This document shows positions 7,433 through 17,200 of a stretch of 61,279 bases of DNA, piece after piece. The notes under the pieces were generated by a model. The model did not search any database. It worked only from the letters and a program-made list of their open reading frames with translations, and was not told where the DNA came from. Source of the stretch: a virus; the IMG/VR virus record IMGVR_UViG_3300046458_000047, positions 1 to 61,279 of that record, one strand, 5' to 3'. Every line of letters begins with the position of its first letter. Positions within the stretch are counted from its first letter, which is position 1. A program made the translations under genes and the position numbers.

Positions 7433-8069
7433 GGCCGTACACCTCATTCAGCAAAGCGCGAATTTCATCCGCACCAGGATTGTCCCCAACTTCCAGCACC
7501 GACCGCCCCTCGGAGGCCGCGTCTTTGTAGATTTTCCGGTAATAGCCGATCGCCTTCAGCACCTCGAACTCGGGGAACTCGTCCAGGTATTCGAGAAATT
7601 CAGCGCGCTCGCGATCCTTGACCTTGACGTTGGTCGACGCCATCGACTGATAAACCTGAACGCGCAAGGTGGGATTGAGGTCGCGGATTTTGATTACCTG
7701 CTCTTGCAGTTCGGCCAGGGTATCGAGGTCGAACTGGCTGCATTGGTGCGGGGCGATGATCAAGTCGGCCACCGTCGCCCCGGTGATCAGCTCGCGACTG
7801 TTGCGACCGGCGACGTCGACAATGACGTGATCGAACTTTTCATTCAGGTTGCGCAGCGTGCTGGCGATGTTGTCGCGCTTCTCAATCAAAGTGAATTTTG
7901 TCGTGACGTCTTGTGTCTCACGCTCGGCGAACCATTTGGCCGCTGTGCGTTGCGGGTCAGCATCGACCAGGCACACGTCATGCCCTCGGATGGCCAAGCC
8001 TGTGGCAATGCCGGTAGCGGTCGTGGTCTTGGTGGCTCCGCCCTTGTTGCAGCCAACTATGGTGATCAT
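7425..8069 (-). CDS. parA: ParA-family partition ATPase
   Basis: A 214-residue Walker-type ATPase. The deviant Walker A box KGGATKTT is at residues 9-16, followed by a VCLVDADPQRTAAKW switch-like segment and a HVIVDVAGRNSRELI Walker B region. It lacks the N-terminal HTH of type Ia ParA, so it belongs to the short type Ib class. ParA uses ATP-driven binding to the nucleoid to separate plasmid copies. The start has GGGAGAGG upstream, and heptad array B begins 18 bases before the ATG, a natural centromere/operator position. Confidence 0.92.
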   Translation of the reverse strand: MITIVGCNKGGATKTTTATGIATGLAIRGHDVCLVDADPQRTAAKWFAERETQDVTTKFTLIEKRDNIASTLRNLNEKFDHVIVDVAGRNSRELITGATVADLIIAPHQCSQFDLDTLAELQEQVIKIRDLNPTLRVQVYQSMASTNVKVKDRERAEFLEYLDEFPEFEVLKAIGYYRKIYKDAASEGRSVLEVGDNPGADEIRALLNEVYGHA

Positions 8070-8086
8070 GGGCCTCTCCCTCGCTA

Positions 8087-8142
8087 TTAATTATTAATTA
8101 CCAATTAATAATTGGTAATTGCCAATTATCAATTATGGATTA
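8087..8142. repeat. Heptad array B, putative centromere/operator of the par operon
   Basis: Eight in-register 7-bp units just upstream of parA, including TTAATTA twice and CCAATTA twice, with variants ATAATTG, GTAATTG, TCAATTA and TGGATTA. On the minus strand a TATAGT box lies just upstream (about 8144-8149), so the array would cover the transcript start and leader of parA. This position matches the parS/operator of RHH-based systems such as omega of pSM19035, which also uses 7-bp repeats. Confidence 0.75.
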
Positions 8143-8225
8143 CTATAGCGCAAGGATGTCCGCAGCAATCCGCAGGGCGCCATATGGATCCAAAAATAAC
8201 ACCCCCTTAATGAGAGGCTATCGGT

Positions 8226-8660
8226 ATGCAAATTCGAGAAAAGGGAAAAAAGATCCTGTGCATTAGGACCGAGTACAGACCGCTCCAACGTCGGACGGTT
8301 GGCGTTACTGTCGCCAGTCAGGATAGATATATGTCGACAGTCTGCGATGAGGTCCGTAAACAGCTAACAGAAAAGGAAGTCGACCAGCTAAAAAATTGGT
8401 TGTCTGAGCGGACAGATAGGCAGTCTGTTAGCAGTCTAAAAAGCAGTCTGTCGTTCGTCGCTTATTCGATCTGTCGAGCAACCGAAGCGCTGTCTGTCGA
8501 CGGACTTTCTGACGACCTGACTACCGAAAAGGCCAATAGCATCTGGCTGGCCATGGATCAATTCCAGAAAGCGCTGAAGAAAGCCGGCTTCAAACGACCT
8601 GGCAAAGCGCTACCAGCCAAGGCGCCCGATCGTAATTACGAATTACCAATTACCAATTAG
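8226..8660 (+). CDS. Hypothetical basic protein between par and origin
   Basis: A 144-residue protein starting MQIREKGKKILCIRTEYR, with GAGAGG before the ATG at 8226. An N-terminal beta-rich segment (residues 1-35) is followed by helices (QLTEKEVDQLKNWLSERTD onward). Not recognised. Its last residues, ELPITN, are encoded by heptad array C, which runs through the stop codon. The coding sequence is unusually rich in GTCTG/CAGAC and CAGTCTG. Orientation opposite to parA suggests a control gene of plasmid maintenance, but that is inference. Confidence 0.55.
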   Translation: MQIREKGKKILCIRTEYRPLQRRTVGVTVASQDRYMSTVCDEVRKQLTEKEVDQLKNWLSERTDRQSVSSLKSSLSFVAYSICRATEALSVDGLSDDLTTEKANSIWLAMDQFQKALKKAGFKRPGKALPAKAPDRNYELPITN

Positions 8661-8666
8661 TAATTA
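8632..8666. repeat. Heptad array C
   Basis: Five perfect NNAATTA units in register (variants GTAATTA, CGAATTA, CCAATTA twice). They overlap the 3' end of the gene stopping at 8660 and sit 20 bases before the start of the gene at 8687. Confidence 0.85.
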
Positions 8667-8686
8667 ATAACCGTGGGGGATGAGCG

Positions 8687-9010
8687 ATGCCCTGGTATGA
8701 CGGCCGTTGGCATAGGTATTCGGAAGCGGAGCGCCGGGAGTTTGGGCGCCGCAAAGCCGAGGAAATGAGCAAGAAGTGGCACGCCAAGTACATTTCCAAG
8801 ACGCGCTTGAAGAAAGAGCGCAGTTGGACCGACGCCATGATCAAGCGCTTCCTCCGGCCCTCCCAATGCGGCATACCCGGCGTCAGCGCCTATCTGCGCA
8901 CCAGCGTGCTCAAGGCTGAGCTGAAGCCCGAGGTTCAGGCCTGGCTGGTGAAACGGACCAAGGCCCGCGTGGTGCCGATTGAACCACACCAAATTGTCAC
9001 TACCGGCTAA
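8687..9010 (+). CDS. Hypothetical basic protein next to the origin
   Basis: A 107-residue, strongly basic protein starting MPWYDGRWHRYSEAERRE, with GGGGGATG before it and array C immediately upstream. Residues 10-50 form an Arg/Lys/Glu-rich helix; the rest includes CGIPGVSAYLRTSVLKAEL. Not recognised; a nucleic-acid-binding role is plausible from charge only. Its stop codon lies in the loop of an inverted repeat (8992-9018). Confidence 0.55.
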   Translation: MPWYDGRWHRYSEAERREFGRRKAEEMSKKWHAKYISKTRLKKERSWTDAMIKRFLRPSQCGIPGVSAYLRTSVLKAELKPEVQAWLVKRTKARVVPIEPHQIVTTG

Positions 9011-9054
9011 TGACAATTCGCACTCCCCTCATAACGCGGTTTATGAGGGGAGTG
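8992..9054. repeat. Two strong hairpins at the border of the origin region
   Basis: AATTGTCA (8992-8999) pairs with TGACAATT (9011-9018). Directly after, a perfect 14-bp stem has arms at 9021-9034 and 9041-9054 (CACTCCCCTCATAA and its complement) with a CGCGGT loop. Neither is followed by a T-run, so they are not ordinary terminators. They may serve as single-strand initiation structures or as a barrier between gene 8687 and the origin. Confidence 0.6.
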
Positions 9055-9145
9055 AGGTGGTGCGCCACTCACCGTACTGATTACCCGCTTTTCCTGCCAT
9101 TTGTCCGGTTGCCGGTTTCTGTCCGTCCGCTGTCCGGTTTTGGGG

Positions 9146-9154
9146 TTATCCACA
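9146..9154 (+). promoter_or_regulatory. DnaA box
   Basis: TTATCCACA, a perfect consensus DnaA-binding site within the origin region. Confidence 0.8.
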
Positions 9155-9228
9155 AGCCAGGTGGTCAGCCGCGAGGCCTAAAAAGGGTTTTAAGAGTTTT
9201 AATAGGTTTTCTATCTAAGTTTTGGCTG

Positions 9229-9237
9229 TGTGGATAA
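9229..9237 (-). promoter_or_regulatory. DnaA box, inverse orientation
   Basis: TGTGGATAA, the reverse complement of the perfect DnaA consensus, on the far side of the AT-rich stretch from the first box. Confidence 0.8.
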
Positions 9238-9292
9238 AGCCGCATAAATGCCTGCTGGCAGTGCCCCGGAACCTGTGGGTAAACCTGTGGAC

Positions 9293-9424
9293 GGGTGGGT
9301 AATAGACGTTTTTGGGTGGCTAATAGACGGGTTTGGGTGGCTAATAGACGGGTTTGGGTGGGCAAAAGACGGGTTTGGGTGACGGTGTGTAATATACGGA
9401 ATCGGGTGGGTAAAAGACGGATAA
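9293..9424 (+). repeat. Six iterons for RepA
   Basis: Units based on GGGTGGSTAAWAGACGGGTTT start at 9293, 9314, 9335, 9356, 9383 and 9404, so the period is 21 bp with one 6-bp insertion between units four and five. The fifth unit is the least conserved. Spacing of two helical turns puts the sites on one face of the DNA, as in iteron plasmids. Confidence 0.9.
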
Positions 9425-9520
9425 TGATGAGAAAACCTCCCATTAGAGGCGAAATTTGCCAATAGAATTGGCAATATATGGCTTGCAAATAAGAAGTAAT
9501 CCTATCTAAGTGCGTAAAAA

Positions 9521-9535
9521 CGTCTTTTACCCACC
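9521..9535 (-). promoter_or_regulatory. Inverted iteron half-way to repA
   Basis: CGTCTTTTACCCACC is the reverse complement of the iteron core GGTGGGTAAAAGACG. A single inverted copy near the initiator gene is typical of sites through which Rep protein represses its own promoter. Confidence 0.75.
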
Positions 9536-9603
9536 TGAAAATGCGTCCGTAATTGTTCTTATCCGGCCGTAGTAATTTCTTGCGACCACTGATCGCTCCT
9601 GCT

Positions 9604-9620
9604 ATATCATGAATTGATAT
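9604..9620. promoter_or_regulatory. Palindrome before repA
   Basis: ATATCA (9604-9609) and TGATAT (9615-9620) flank TGAAT, a perfect 6-bp inverted repeat about 20 bases before the repA start. It may be an operator or contain the promoter -10 region. Confidence 0.5.
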
Positions 9621-9640
9621 GGTTTTGATTGAAGAGAACT

Positions 9641-10729
9641 ATGACTAATCGCCACGAACAACGCCTAAGCCAAATACGGCTGGCTTCCAGCAACCGTAAG
9701 CGCGACGAAGTGCCACCCGAGCCGGCCGAGCCCCCAAAAGAAGTCCCGGACCTCGCGACGGCATTCGTGGAAGCATCCATGACGGCGACGGCGCAAAAAC
9801 GTGGAAAGCCAACCACCCTTCGGAGCATTCCCCGAGGGGCCGTACAACCCGATTTCTTTTTGCCCCCTGCGCTGTTTGACGTCGGCACACGCGACAATCG
9901 CGGAATCATGGACGTTGCAGTGTTTCGCCTGTCCAAGCGTTACAGCCGAGCCCAAGACCTCATCCGGTACAATTTGCCAGACGGGATTGTTGAGGTGTCG
10001 TCCGGCGCCTACGGCATGGCAACCGTATGGGATTACGATGTGGTCCTCATGGCCGTATCGCATTTGACGGAAGCGATGAACCGCTACCGTAACGGCCATG
10101 GTGAAAAGCCGGGGCAGACCTTCAAGCCGGCCATTTGCGACATACTCAACTTTTGCCGGAGAGACAACGGTGGGCGGCAGAAAGCCGCATTGTTAGACGC
10201 GCTCATGCGGCTCTACACGACAACCGTGCTCGTCGAACGGCCCACGGAGAAAGGTGGCACGAAGCTGATCGGGTCGAAAGCGGAAAGCCTGATTGGCCCG
10301 TTCAATTTGACCAGCAACCCCAAGACCGGGAAGGTCGAAAGCGTGGAGATAAAGGTCGCAGATTGGATGTACAAGCAAATTACCCAAGGCACCACGCCGG
10401 ACGTGCTGACGGTTCACCCTAATTACTTCCTGATTGAGCCGGCGTTAGGACGCTTCCTGTACCGGCTCGCACGCATGGCAGCGGGCAACAATTATGCGTG
10501 GTGGGGGTTTTCCACGCTCTACGAGCGAAGCGGAAGCCCTGGTGAGGTCAAAGAGTTCAATCGGAACTTGCGCTCGCTCATTGCAGTAAACGATCTGCCG
10601 GAATATCACCTGGAAGAAAAGCCAGGCAAAGAGGGGCCAGTCCTGGTCATGACTCACAGGGACTCAGCCGACCACTTGAAGGTCGTGCTCAAGGAGGATG
10701 AGTGGGCGCAACCCGAACAAGCTGACTGA
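9641..10729 (+). CDS. repA: Plasmid replication initiator RepA (RPA family)
   Basis: A 362-residue initiator of the replication-initiator-protein-A (RPA) family found on broad-range Gram-negative plasmids. After a charged, Pro/Glu-rich N-terminus (residues 10-45), conserved blocks include FFLPPALFDVGTRDNRGIMDV, the wHTH-like PAICDILNFCRRDNGG region, and VHPNYFLIEPALGRFLYRLA. It should bind the 21-bp iterons just upstream and recruit DnaA and helicase. ATG at 9641 follows GAAGAGA; a TTG start at 9629 is less likely. This is plasmid-type replication, separate from the phage-type replication genes at 59711-61279. Confidence 0.9.
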   Translation: MTNRHEQRLSQIRLASSNRKRDEVPPEPAEPPKEVPDLATAFVEASMTATAQKRGKPTTLRSIPRGAVQPDFFLPPALFDVGTRDNRGIMDVAVFRLSKRYSRAQDLIRYNLPDGIVEVSSGAYGMATVWDYDVVLMAVSHLTEAMNRYRNGHGEKPGQTFKPAICDILNFCRRDNGGRQKAALLDALMRLYTTTVLVERPTEKGGTKLIGSKAESLIGPFNLTSNPKTGKVESVEIKVADWMYKQITQGTTPDVLTVHPNYFLIEPALGRFLYRLARMAAGNNYAWWGFSTLYERSGSPGEVKEFNRNLRSLIAVNDLPEYHLEEKPGKEGPVLVMTHRDSADHLKVVLKEDEWAQPEQAD

Positions 10730-10840
10730 CCGGACGAAAATAATTGATTGACCGGTAAAACTTATGGTCTGTTTCGTTGTCATACGACTTTCTGCTAAAG
10801 TCCGTGACAGTTCCGAGCAAGCCATAGGGAAATAAAAAAA

Positions 10841-11041
10841 ATGACAGCACAGCGAGTGATTTGGCGTCTCCCAAACGTCAAAGCCGCAACTGGCTTGGGT
10901 CGCACCAAAATCTACAACCTGATCAAAGAAGGCCGGTTTCCCAAGGGGGTTCGCATCGCTGGGGCGCATGCCGTTGGGTGGGACTCGGCGGCAGTTCAGG
11001 CGTGGGTCGCCGCGCAACTGGACGCGCACAACGACGCATAG
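10841..11041 (+). CDS. Second AlpA-family DNA-binding protein
   Basis: A 66-residue AlpA-type winged helix: residues 6-40 read VIWRLPNVKAATGLGRTKIY and on to KEGRFPKGVRI, ending WDSAAVQAWVAAQL. Typical family length. It lies 111 bases after repA; that gap contains a TGACCGG direct repeat and TTGTCA, with no convincing promoter. It may regulate repA, the giant gene or a phage function. Compared with the AlpA-like protein at 186-380 it shares the fold but little sequence. Confidence 0.82.
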   Translation: MTAQRVIWRLPNVKAATGLGRTKIYNLIKEGRFPKGVRIAGAHAVGWDSAAVQAWVAAQLDAHNDA

Positions 11042-11163
11042 GAAATGGTGGTCGCTAGAGCGTAATTCGGTGGCGACCGTCACCGTTGAGAGGCCCAACA
11101 CGCGCACCGCCGCGTTGTTGGACGTCCCGAGGCCGGATTACGCGCCAGTTCTCAGGACGTATC

Positions 11164-11189
11164 TGGTGGACCCCCTCGGGTGTCCACCA
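11164..11189. terminator. Hairpin between convergent genes, weak terminator
   Basis: TGGTGGAC (11164-11171) pairs with GTCCACCA (11182-11189), with an inner CCC/GGG pairing. It lies in the 171-base gap between the AlpA-like gene and the end of the giant gene. No T-run follows on either strand, so termination would be Rho-aided if it occurs. Confidence 0.35.
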
Positions 11190-11212
11190 TCGGTACGAGA
11201 CATCATACGTGG

Positions 11213-14200
11213 TTATTCGGGTTTGCTCAGCCCAAACGCCTTGCGCATTTGCTCCGAAGCGCCCCGGGCCTGTTTGCGCTCATGACCCCATGTTTCCCCA
11301 ACACCGCCCATTTCACGCTGAATGCGATTTTTGATCGCCGTGCGCCCTAGCAGAATTTGATTCTCTGGCGTGGCGTTCGCGTTGCGCTCTTCCAGCTCCT
11401 GGTTAATCTCTGCAAGTTCAGCCTGCGCCTCGGCCGCTTTATCCGGGTGTTTCTCGGCAGTGGCGATCGCCTTGGCAATGCGCGCCACGTAATCGGCCTT
11501 CAGCTTGTCGTTGGCGGTTTCCATGCGCCGTTGGGCGTACTCGTAGTCACGCACGTTGGTAATCTGCGTGGGTTGGAAACCCAAGGCCTTGGACGCCACT
11601 TCGCCGGCACCGATCTGGTCAGCCCCGAGGGACATCCGCCCCGCGCTGTCACGCACGCCGTCTTGGCTCCAGCCGTAGGCCGTGATCGGATTTTTCAGGA
11701 AGTTCGGCAGGAACTCCCCGGCCGCGCCAAGAAAATCACCGTGCGAGCCTTTTTCAAAGGCCCGGCCGCCACGCCCAATAAACAGGTCAGCGGGAATACC
11801 GAACATCTGTAGCGGACTGTCCGGCGCGATGTTGCCCATGCCGATACGCGACAGGTCGAGGCCGAACGGATAGGTCGCGCCTTTGCTCGCGACTTCGCCA
11901 ATCCAGCGCTGCCCGGTCAGCTCGTACAGCGCCTGGCGCAACTCGGTCTTGAGGTCCAAGTCCTGCTTGGTGATCTGCTTGTACACCTTCTCGATGATGT
12001 CGCGCAGGTCGTCGGCCCCGGGCATGCCCCACAACCCGCCCAGCAGTGCCATCAGGCCAATCGACAGCGCAGCGGCCTTAACGCCTTGCTTGCCGTTTTG
12101 CGTGGCCAGACGGAACCAGGTTTCAAGCGATTGCATCATGAAGCCCTTGAACTGCATGAGCGCAGAGCCGACACCACGCGACACCACCGGACGGTTGGCC
12201 TTGCCCATGCGGAACTGGGTTTCATCAATCATGAACTCGCCCAGTGCCTTGGCGCTCCAGTTGCGCATCATGGCCTTGGCCAGCGGGTTTTTGCCGTAGA
12301 CCTTCTGCATGTTGGCTTTGACCGCTGGACGCTGGGACAGGCGAGCCGCCGTCATGAACGTGACCAGCCGGTTCAAGCGTTCGGCAAAGGAAAACAGCGC
12401 GGCCGTGGCTTCCACCACCTTGTTAAACCGGCGAGCCAGTTTCCGGCCCTTGGCGTTGCCGGTACGGGCGGTGGCCATGACTTCGTAGGTTTGCAGCGGC
12501 ACGAACATGCCCTCGGCCCACGCCTCGCGCAGGGTGCCTTTCAGGTCAGCCGGCGCCGCGTCCGGGTCGAAGAAGTCCAAGCCGGTCTTTTTGTTCAAGC
12601 GCGCCATGGCCAGGGCATCTTTGTACGCCCGGGCCATTTCGCGCATGACCAGGTGCTGCGGGGCAATCTGGCTCAGCACCGGCAGTGTCAGCAGGAGCGG
12701 TTGGGTCAGGTTGGCAAATGCCGTCGCCGGCACACCCGCGATGTAGGAGAGGAAACCCACTTGGCGCAGCATGGCCAGCTCTTCATGCGGCTCGTTGACG
12801 TAGGCGCGGTACTTGCTCGCGTAGTCGAACAGGCGCGGCGCCTTGACCTTGGTCAGCGCGTTGTCCCATGCGTTGTTGTAGTGCCGGCGAGCCAGGTAGC
12901 CGGACATGCCGGCCATGTAGTCGGCGATCGCCCGTTCAAAGTCTCCGGTGTAGCCGGGTACGTTGTCGGACTGGAAGAAGTGTTTGCGGAACGAGCGGCC
13001 CTTGATCGCATCGCCCAACTGCTCGCGCACGGCGTCCCAGGTGTCAGTGTCCAGCATGGCCACCTCGGCCAGCGCGTCGACATCGGCCAACTTCACGCCG
13101 CCGTCAGGCTGTTTCTGGATCGCTTCAAACGCCACCACGCGCCGGTTCGGCTTGCCCTCCTTCATTTTCTCGGCATCGGCCAGCGCTTTTTTCACGCTCG
13201 GCAGCTCTTGCACCGGGCGCCCGGCCTTGATCAGCGCCTTGTCTTTCAGCGTGAACTCCACCTTGGTGCTGTGTACCGTCTTCTCGTTCTCGCCGATCAG
13301 CGCCTTGCGTTGGGCCTCATCGAGGCGGTAGCCCTCTTCCGAGTTGTCGTACTTGGCGCCCAGGTCTTCGAGGAACTGGTGGTACGCCTTGGGCAGGTCG
13401 CGGGTGATCCAACCACCGTTGAACGTGTCCTTGATCAGGTTCAGCGGCAGCTCTTGTTCCTTGACCGCGACCACGTAATCGCCGTAGCGGGCAAACGGCA
13501 CGTACCCGCCACGCTTGGCCTGCTCGATCTCCCCGATAAAGCGCGCCACGCCTTCGATGCGGGTTTGCTTGAGCGGCGACATATCCGGGGTGATCATGGC
13601 CTTCAGCGCTTCAGACGGGTTTTTCATGCCCGCCAGTTCCGGGAAACCGAAGTCGGTCAGGGTTTGATCGCGGAACTTGTCCAGGGCGTTGTCGAACATG
13701 TCGCGCAAGCCCAGGTACGCCTCGATTTCCGCGTCGTTGAGCTTATGCACTTCGCCCCGTTGCGACAGCAGCGCCTGTACCGGCTCTTGCACGCGGTACG
13801 GCTTGCCGTCCTCGTCCTTCTTGACCACGGTTTTGGTGCCGGTGTGGGCAATGCCGGCTTTCAGCGCCTTGTCGTGGTAGGTCGCGTTGTACAGGCGGCC
13901 CAGCTCCAGCACGGCGTTGACCTTGGCTTTGCTCGCCTGTGGCAGGAGGTCATAGGCCTTGTGGTCCCGTTGCAGCTCATCGATCAGCGCATCACGCATT
14001 TCAAACTGTTGGATCGCGGTGTTGTAGACCGGCGTGAAAGGCTTGTGCAAGGACGCGATCTGGCGAGGGTGAAGGACAAACTTCGCCACGCGGCCGATGT
14101 CGTCACTCAATTGCCCGATGGCGTCCGGCTTGATCTGCTTCGGCGCGGTCAGCGCGGCCGTGGCATCGGCCAAGGCGGTGTTATCCGACAGCACGGAGTA

Positions 14201-17200
14201 GCGAGGATCTGGAATCACTGAATCTTCGTGAGTTTGCTCGGCGACCTTGGAGCGCAAAGCGTCAACGGCCAGGGCGCGCAGTTGCCCCGGGGTCACGCGG
14301 CCCGCTTGCAGGCCGAAGCGATTCAGGAGCCAGTGTTTGAGCATGCCCACCACGTCGTCGGCCCACTTCTTGAACGCGGCCGGCAGCTTCTCGTATTCCT
14401 CGATCGCGTAGGCGCCGAACTCTTCAGCCGTCAAGTCAGCCGGCACAGCGCCACGCGCTTGGGCCTTGGCGACACGCTCGGCGGCCCGGTCATAGACATT
14501 GCGGGCTTTGCCGGTCGATTGCTTGGCCTGGCGCAGTAAAGCGTCCAAACGATTCATCATCGCGTTCCAACGTGGCGTGCCGAGTAGGGACTTGGCGCCG
14601 CTGTGGAACATTTCATGGAGCAACACGCCCGGGGCTGTGGCCGGCGTCAGGTTGCTGGCCACCAGATGGACAACCCCATCGGGGGTGGTCACGGCCTGAA
14701 TGCCGCTGACCTTGCCGGCAGACGCTGGCAAGGTTTTCTCGGTGTCATGAATGACCACCTGCCCGGCATCGATCAGCTTGCGCACTTGCGGGCCAAACTC
14801 GCCTCGCGTGATTGCTTCGCGCACGCCCGTGCTCTCTGGTGTCGCCGGCAGGTCTTCACGCACCGACATTTTCGCGGCAGGGTTCACCGCTCCGGCGATT
14901 TCGCTGCCGGGCACCGGGGCACCGGCCGATTCGGCGGCCGCGTTGGCCTTGCTTTCGGCTTCCAGCTCGCTTTCCAGGTCTTGCAGTTGTTCGCGCTTCT
15001 CGGCCAGCTCGCTCATTTCCGGGAACGCTGCGCCCAACCGGCGATCGATCTTCTTCAGCTTGTCCTCGGCCTCGGCCATCTGCTCTTTGCGCCGGCTCAT
15101 CTGGTATTCGAGGCCGTTCACCTGGTTAGCGGCACGGGTGGCAATCCCGTTGATAGCGGCGTTGGGCTCGATCGGGAACACAATCAACGGGTCAGGGTTG
15201 CCGGCAACGTCGATCGACGCATCAGCGGCGAAGTTGCCCCCGCGCAGCTCCACGCCGTTGTACAGGATCGGGAAACCGCCGATGCTGCCCAGCACCTGCT
15301 CGCCCGGGGTGTACGACTCGGCCAGCGCCTTGAACTCGTTGTGCAAGGCCACGCTGAACTCGTCGCGCTTGTCGTAGGTGGTTTTGCCCACTTTCCCGGC
15401 AAACTCGCCGGCCTTGATCGGCTCGCGCTTGTCGATCGCGTCCTGAAGCGCCTTCACCTGCTGGGTGTTGTGCTTGAGGGTCGATTCGGTGCCCATCTTC
15501 TCGGTGCGCAGGCGGCGTTGGTCGTCGATGTGCGCCGAGTACAGGCGGTTCAAGCGTTCCACGTCGCCCTTGAGCCCGGCCAGTTGCAGGTAGCGTTCAT
15601 CACCCGAAGCCAGCGCGGCGGCCATTTCAAAGGCGCTCGCTTCGCTGACGTCATCCATGGAGCGCAGGCTGGTATCGCCGGTCATGGCCTGCTCGATGAA
15701 GCGCGCCTTGCGGGCATTCATGCCCCACATCGTCGAGTCGTAGCTACCCTTCGAGGCGTAGGCATTGATGTTGACGTTGAGGTTCTGGTTGCCTTGGCGA
15801 ATGATCCGCCCTTCGCGCTGCTCGACGGACGCCGGGAACCATGGCGCGTCCAGGTGGTGAAGGTGGCTCAGGCGCTTTTGCGCGTTAACGCCGGTTTCCA
15901 TGTCCTTGCCGCCAATCAGAATGCGTTTGCGGCCCGAACGCAGGTCGTCAAACAGCCGTTCCTTTTTCGAGTGGGCTTTGTTGTCGCGCATGAACGCGAT
16001 GTGATCCGCCTTCACGCCGCCCTCGATCAGGCGCCGCTTGATCCAGGCTTTCATGTCGAAGCCGCGATTCTCGGCCGACTGCTCGCCCAACCCGATGTCG
16101 ACAAACAGCATTTGCGAGGCGCCCGGCAGCTCGTCAACCTTGCCGTTGCTGCTGTATTGGTTGCTGGCCGTGTCGTGGTAGGCCTTGATCATGTTGTCGA
16201 TAACCACGTTCAGCTTGCTGTTCGGGTCGCTCGGCAACTTGGGATCAACAAAGCGCATGTCGATCGCCGAGAAACGCCCGTCCGAAATCACGCTCAGGAT
16301 GATGTCGTCGCCGGCTTTCGGTGGGCCTTTGCGTGCGCGGATGGCCTTGATCCGGTTTTCCAGGTCTTTTTGGTAGGCCTTGTACCCGTCAGGTGTCGGC
16401 GTGACCATGATGTTGCGGCCGCCGCCCTCGACGTCGGGGCGCACCACCAGGTCGCCCAGTTGGTTGCTGGTCAGAATGTCCATGAAGGAGCGGACACGGC
16501 TCATCAGTTCCGGCACGTTGATGAACTTGGCGAAGCGGGCCACCGATTCATAGCCCCCGGCCGCGTTCTGCTCCAACCCGTCCACGACTTCGCCGTAGTG
16601 GTTGGCCCATGCGTCAAAGGTGCCGTCGCCGTCTTCTTCCAGTTGTTCCGGCTGGAAGAAGCGTTGCACGGTGAACAGCTCGCCCATGGTGTTGGTCACG
16701 GGCGTACCCGAAGCCATCACCAGGGCACGCCCCGGGTTTTTCTCGCGCAGGTGGCTGACCTTCATGTACAGGTCCATGGCGCGCTGCGAACCTTTGGACG
16801 TGATGCCCTTCACGCTGCCGCGATTGGTCGGGAAATCCAGCTTGCGGAACTCATGGCCTTCGTCGACAAACAGGCGATCCACGCCCAGGTCTTCAAAGTT
16901 GAGCACCTTGTCCTTGTCTTCGCCGGCAATGATCTTCTTCAGGCGGTTTTCCAGCCGCTCGATGGCCGCCTCGATGTGTTTGACGGTGACACGATCGCTC
17001 TTGTCGGCCTCGTCCAGTGCCGCTTTCCAATCGTCAATCTGCTCGGTGATAAAGCGCTGGCTGAACTCGGGGCTCATGCCAATGCGCCCGAAGGCCGAGT
17101 GGGTGATAACGATCGCGTCCGGGTCGTTCAAGGCCGCTTGCGCGACGAACTTGCGGCGGTTGTTGGTGTGAAAATTCTGTTCATCCGCGACCATGATCTG

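Larger units (their letters stand above)
9055..9640. other. Plasmid origin of replication (ori) region
   Basis: About 590 bases without a gene, from the hairpins to repA. In order it holds a perfect DnaA box (9146-9154), an AT-rich stretch with repeated GGTTTT/TTTTAA runs (about 9180-9224) suitable for unwinding, a second DnaA box in inverse orientation (9229-9237), a one-mismatch box (9274-9282), six iterons (9293-9424), an inverted iteron (9521-9535) and a small palindrome before repA (9604-9620). This is a complete iteron-type theta origin by content. Confidence 0.88.

Noticed and set aside
9293-9424. CRISPR array
   Set aside because: The units are 21-bp iterons without unique spacers and lie next to DnaA boxes and repA; no cas genes are present. 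The heptad arrays also lack spacers.
11042-11212. Attachment site (attP) or tRNA gene in the gap after the second AlpA-like gene
   Set aside because: No integrase is present and no cloverleaf or tRNA-like end can be drawn; only a simple hairpin is seen.
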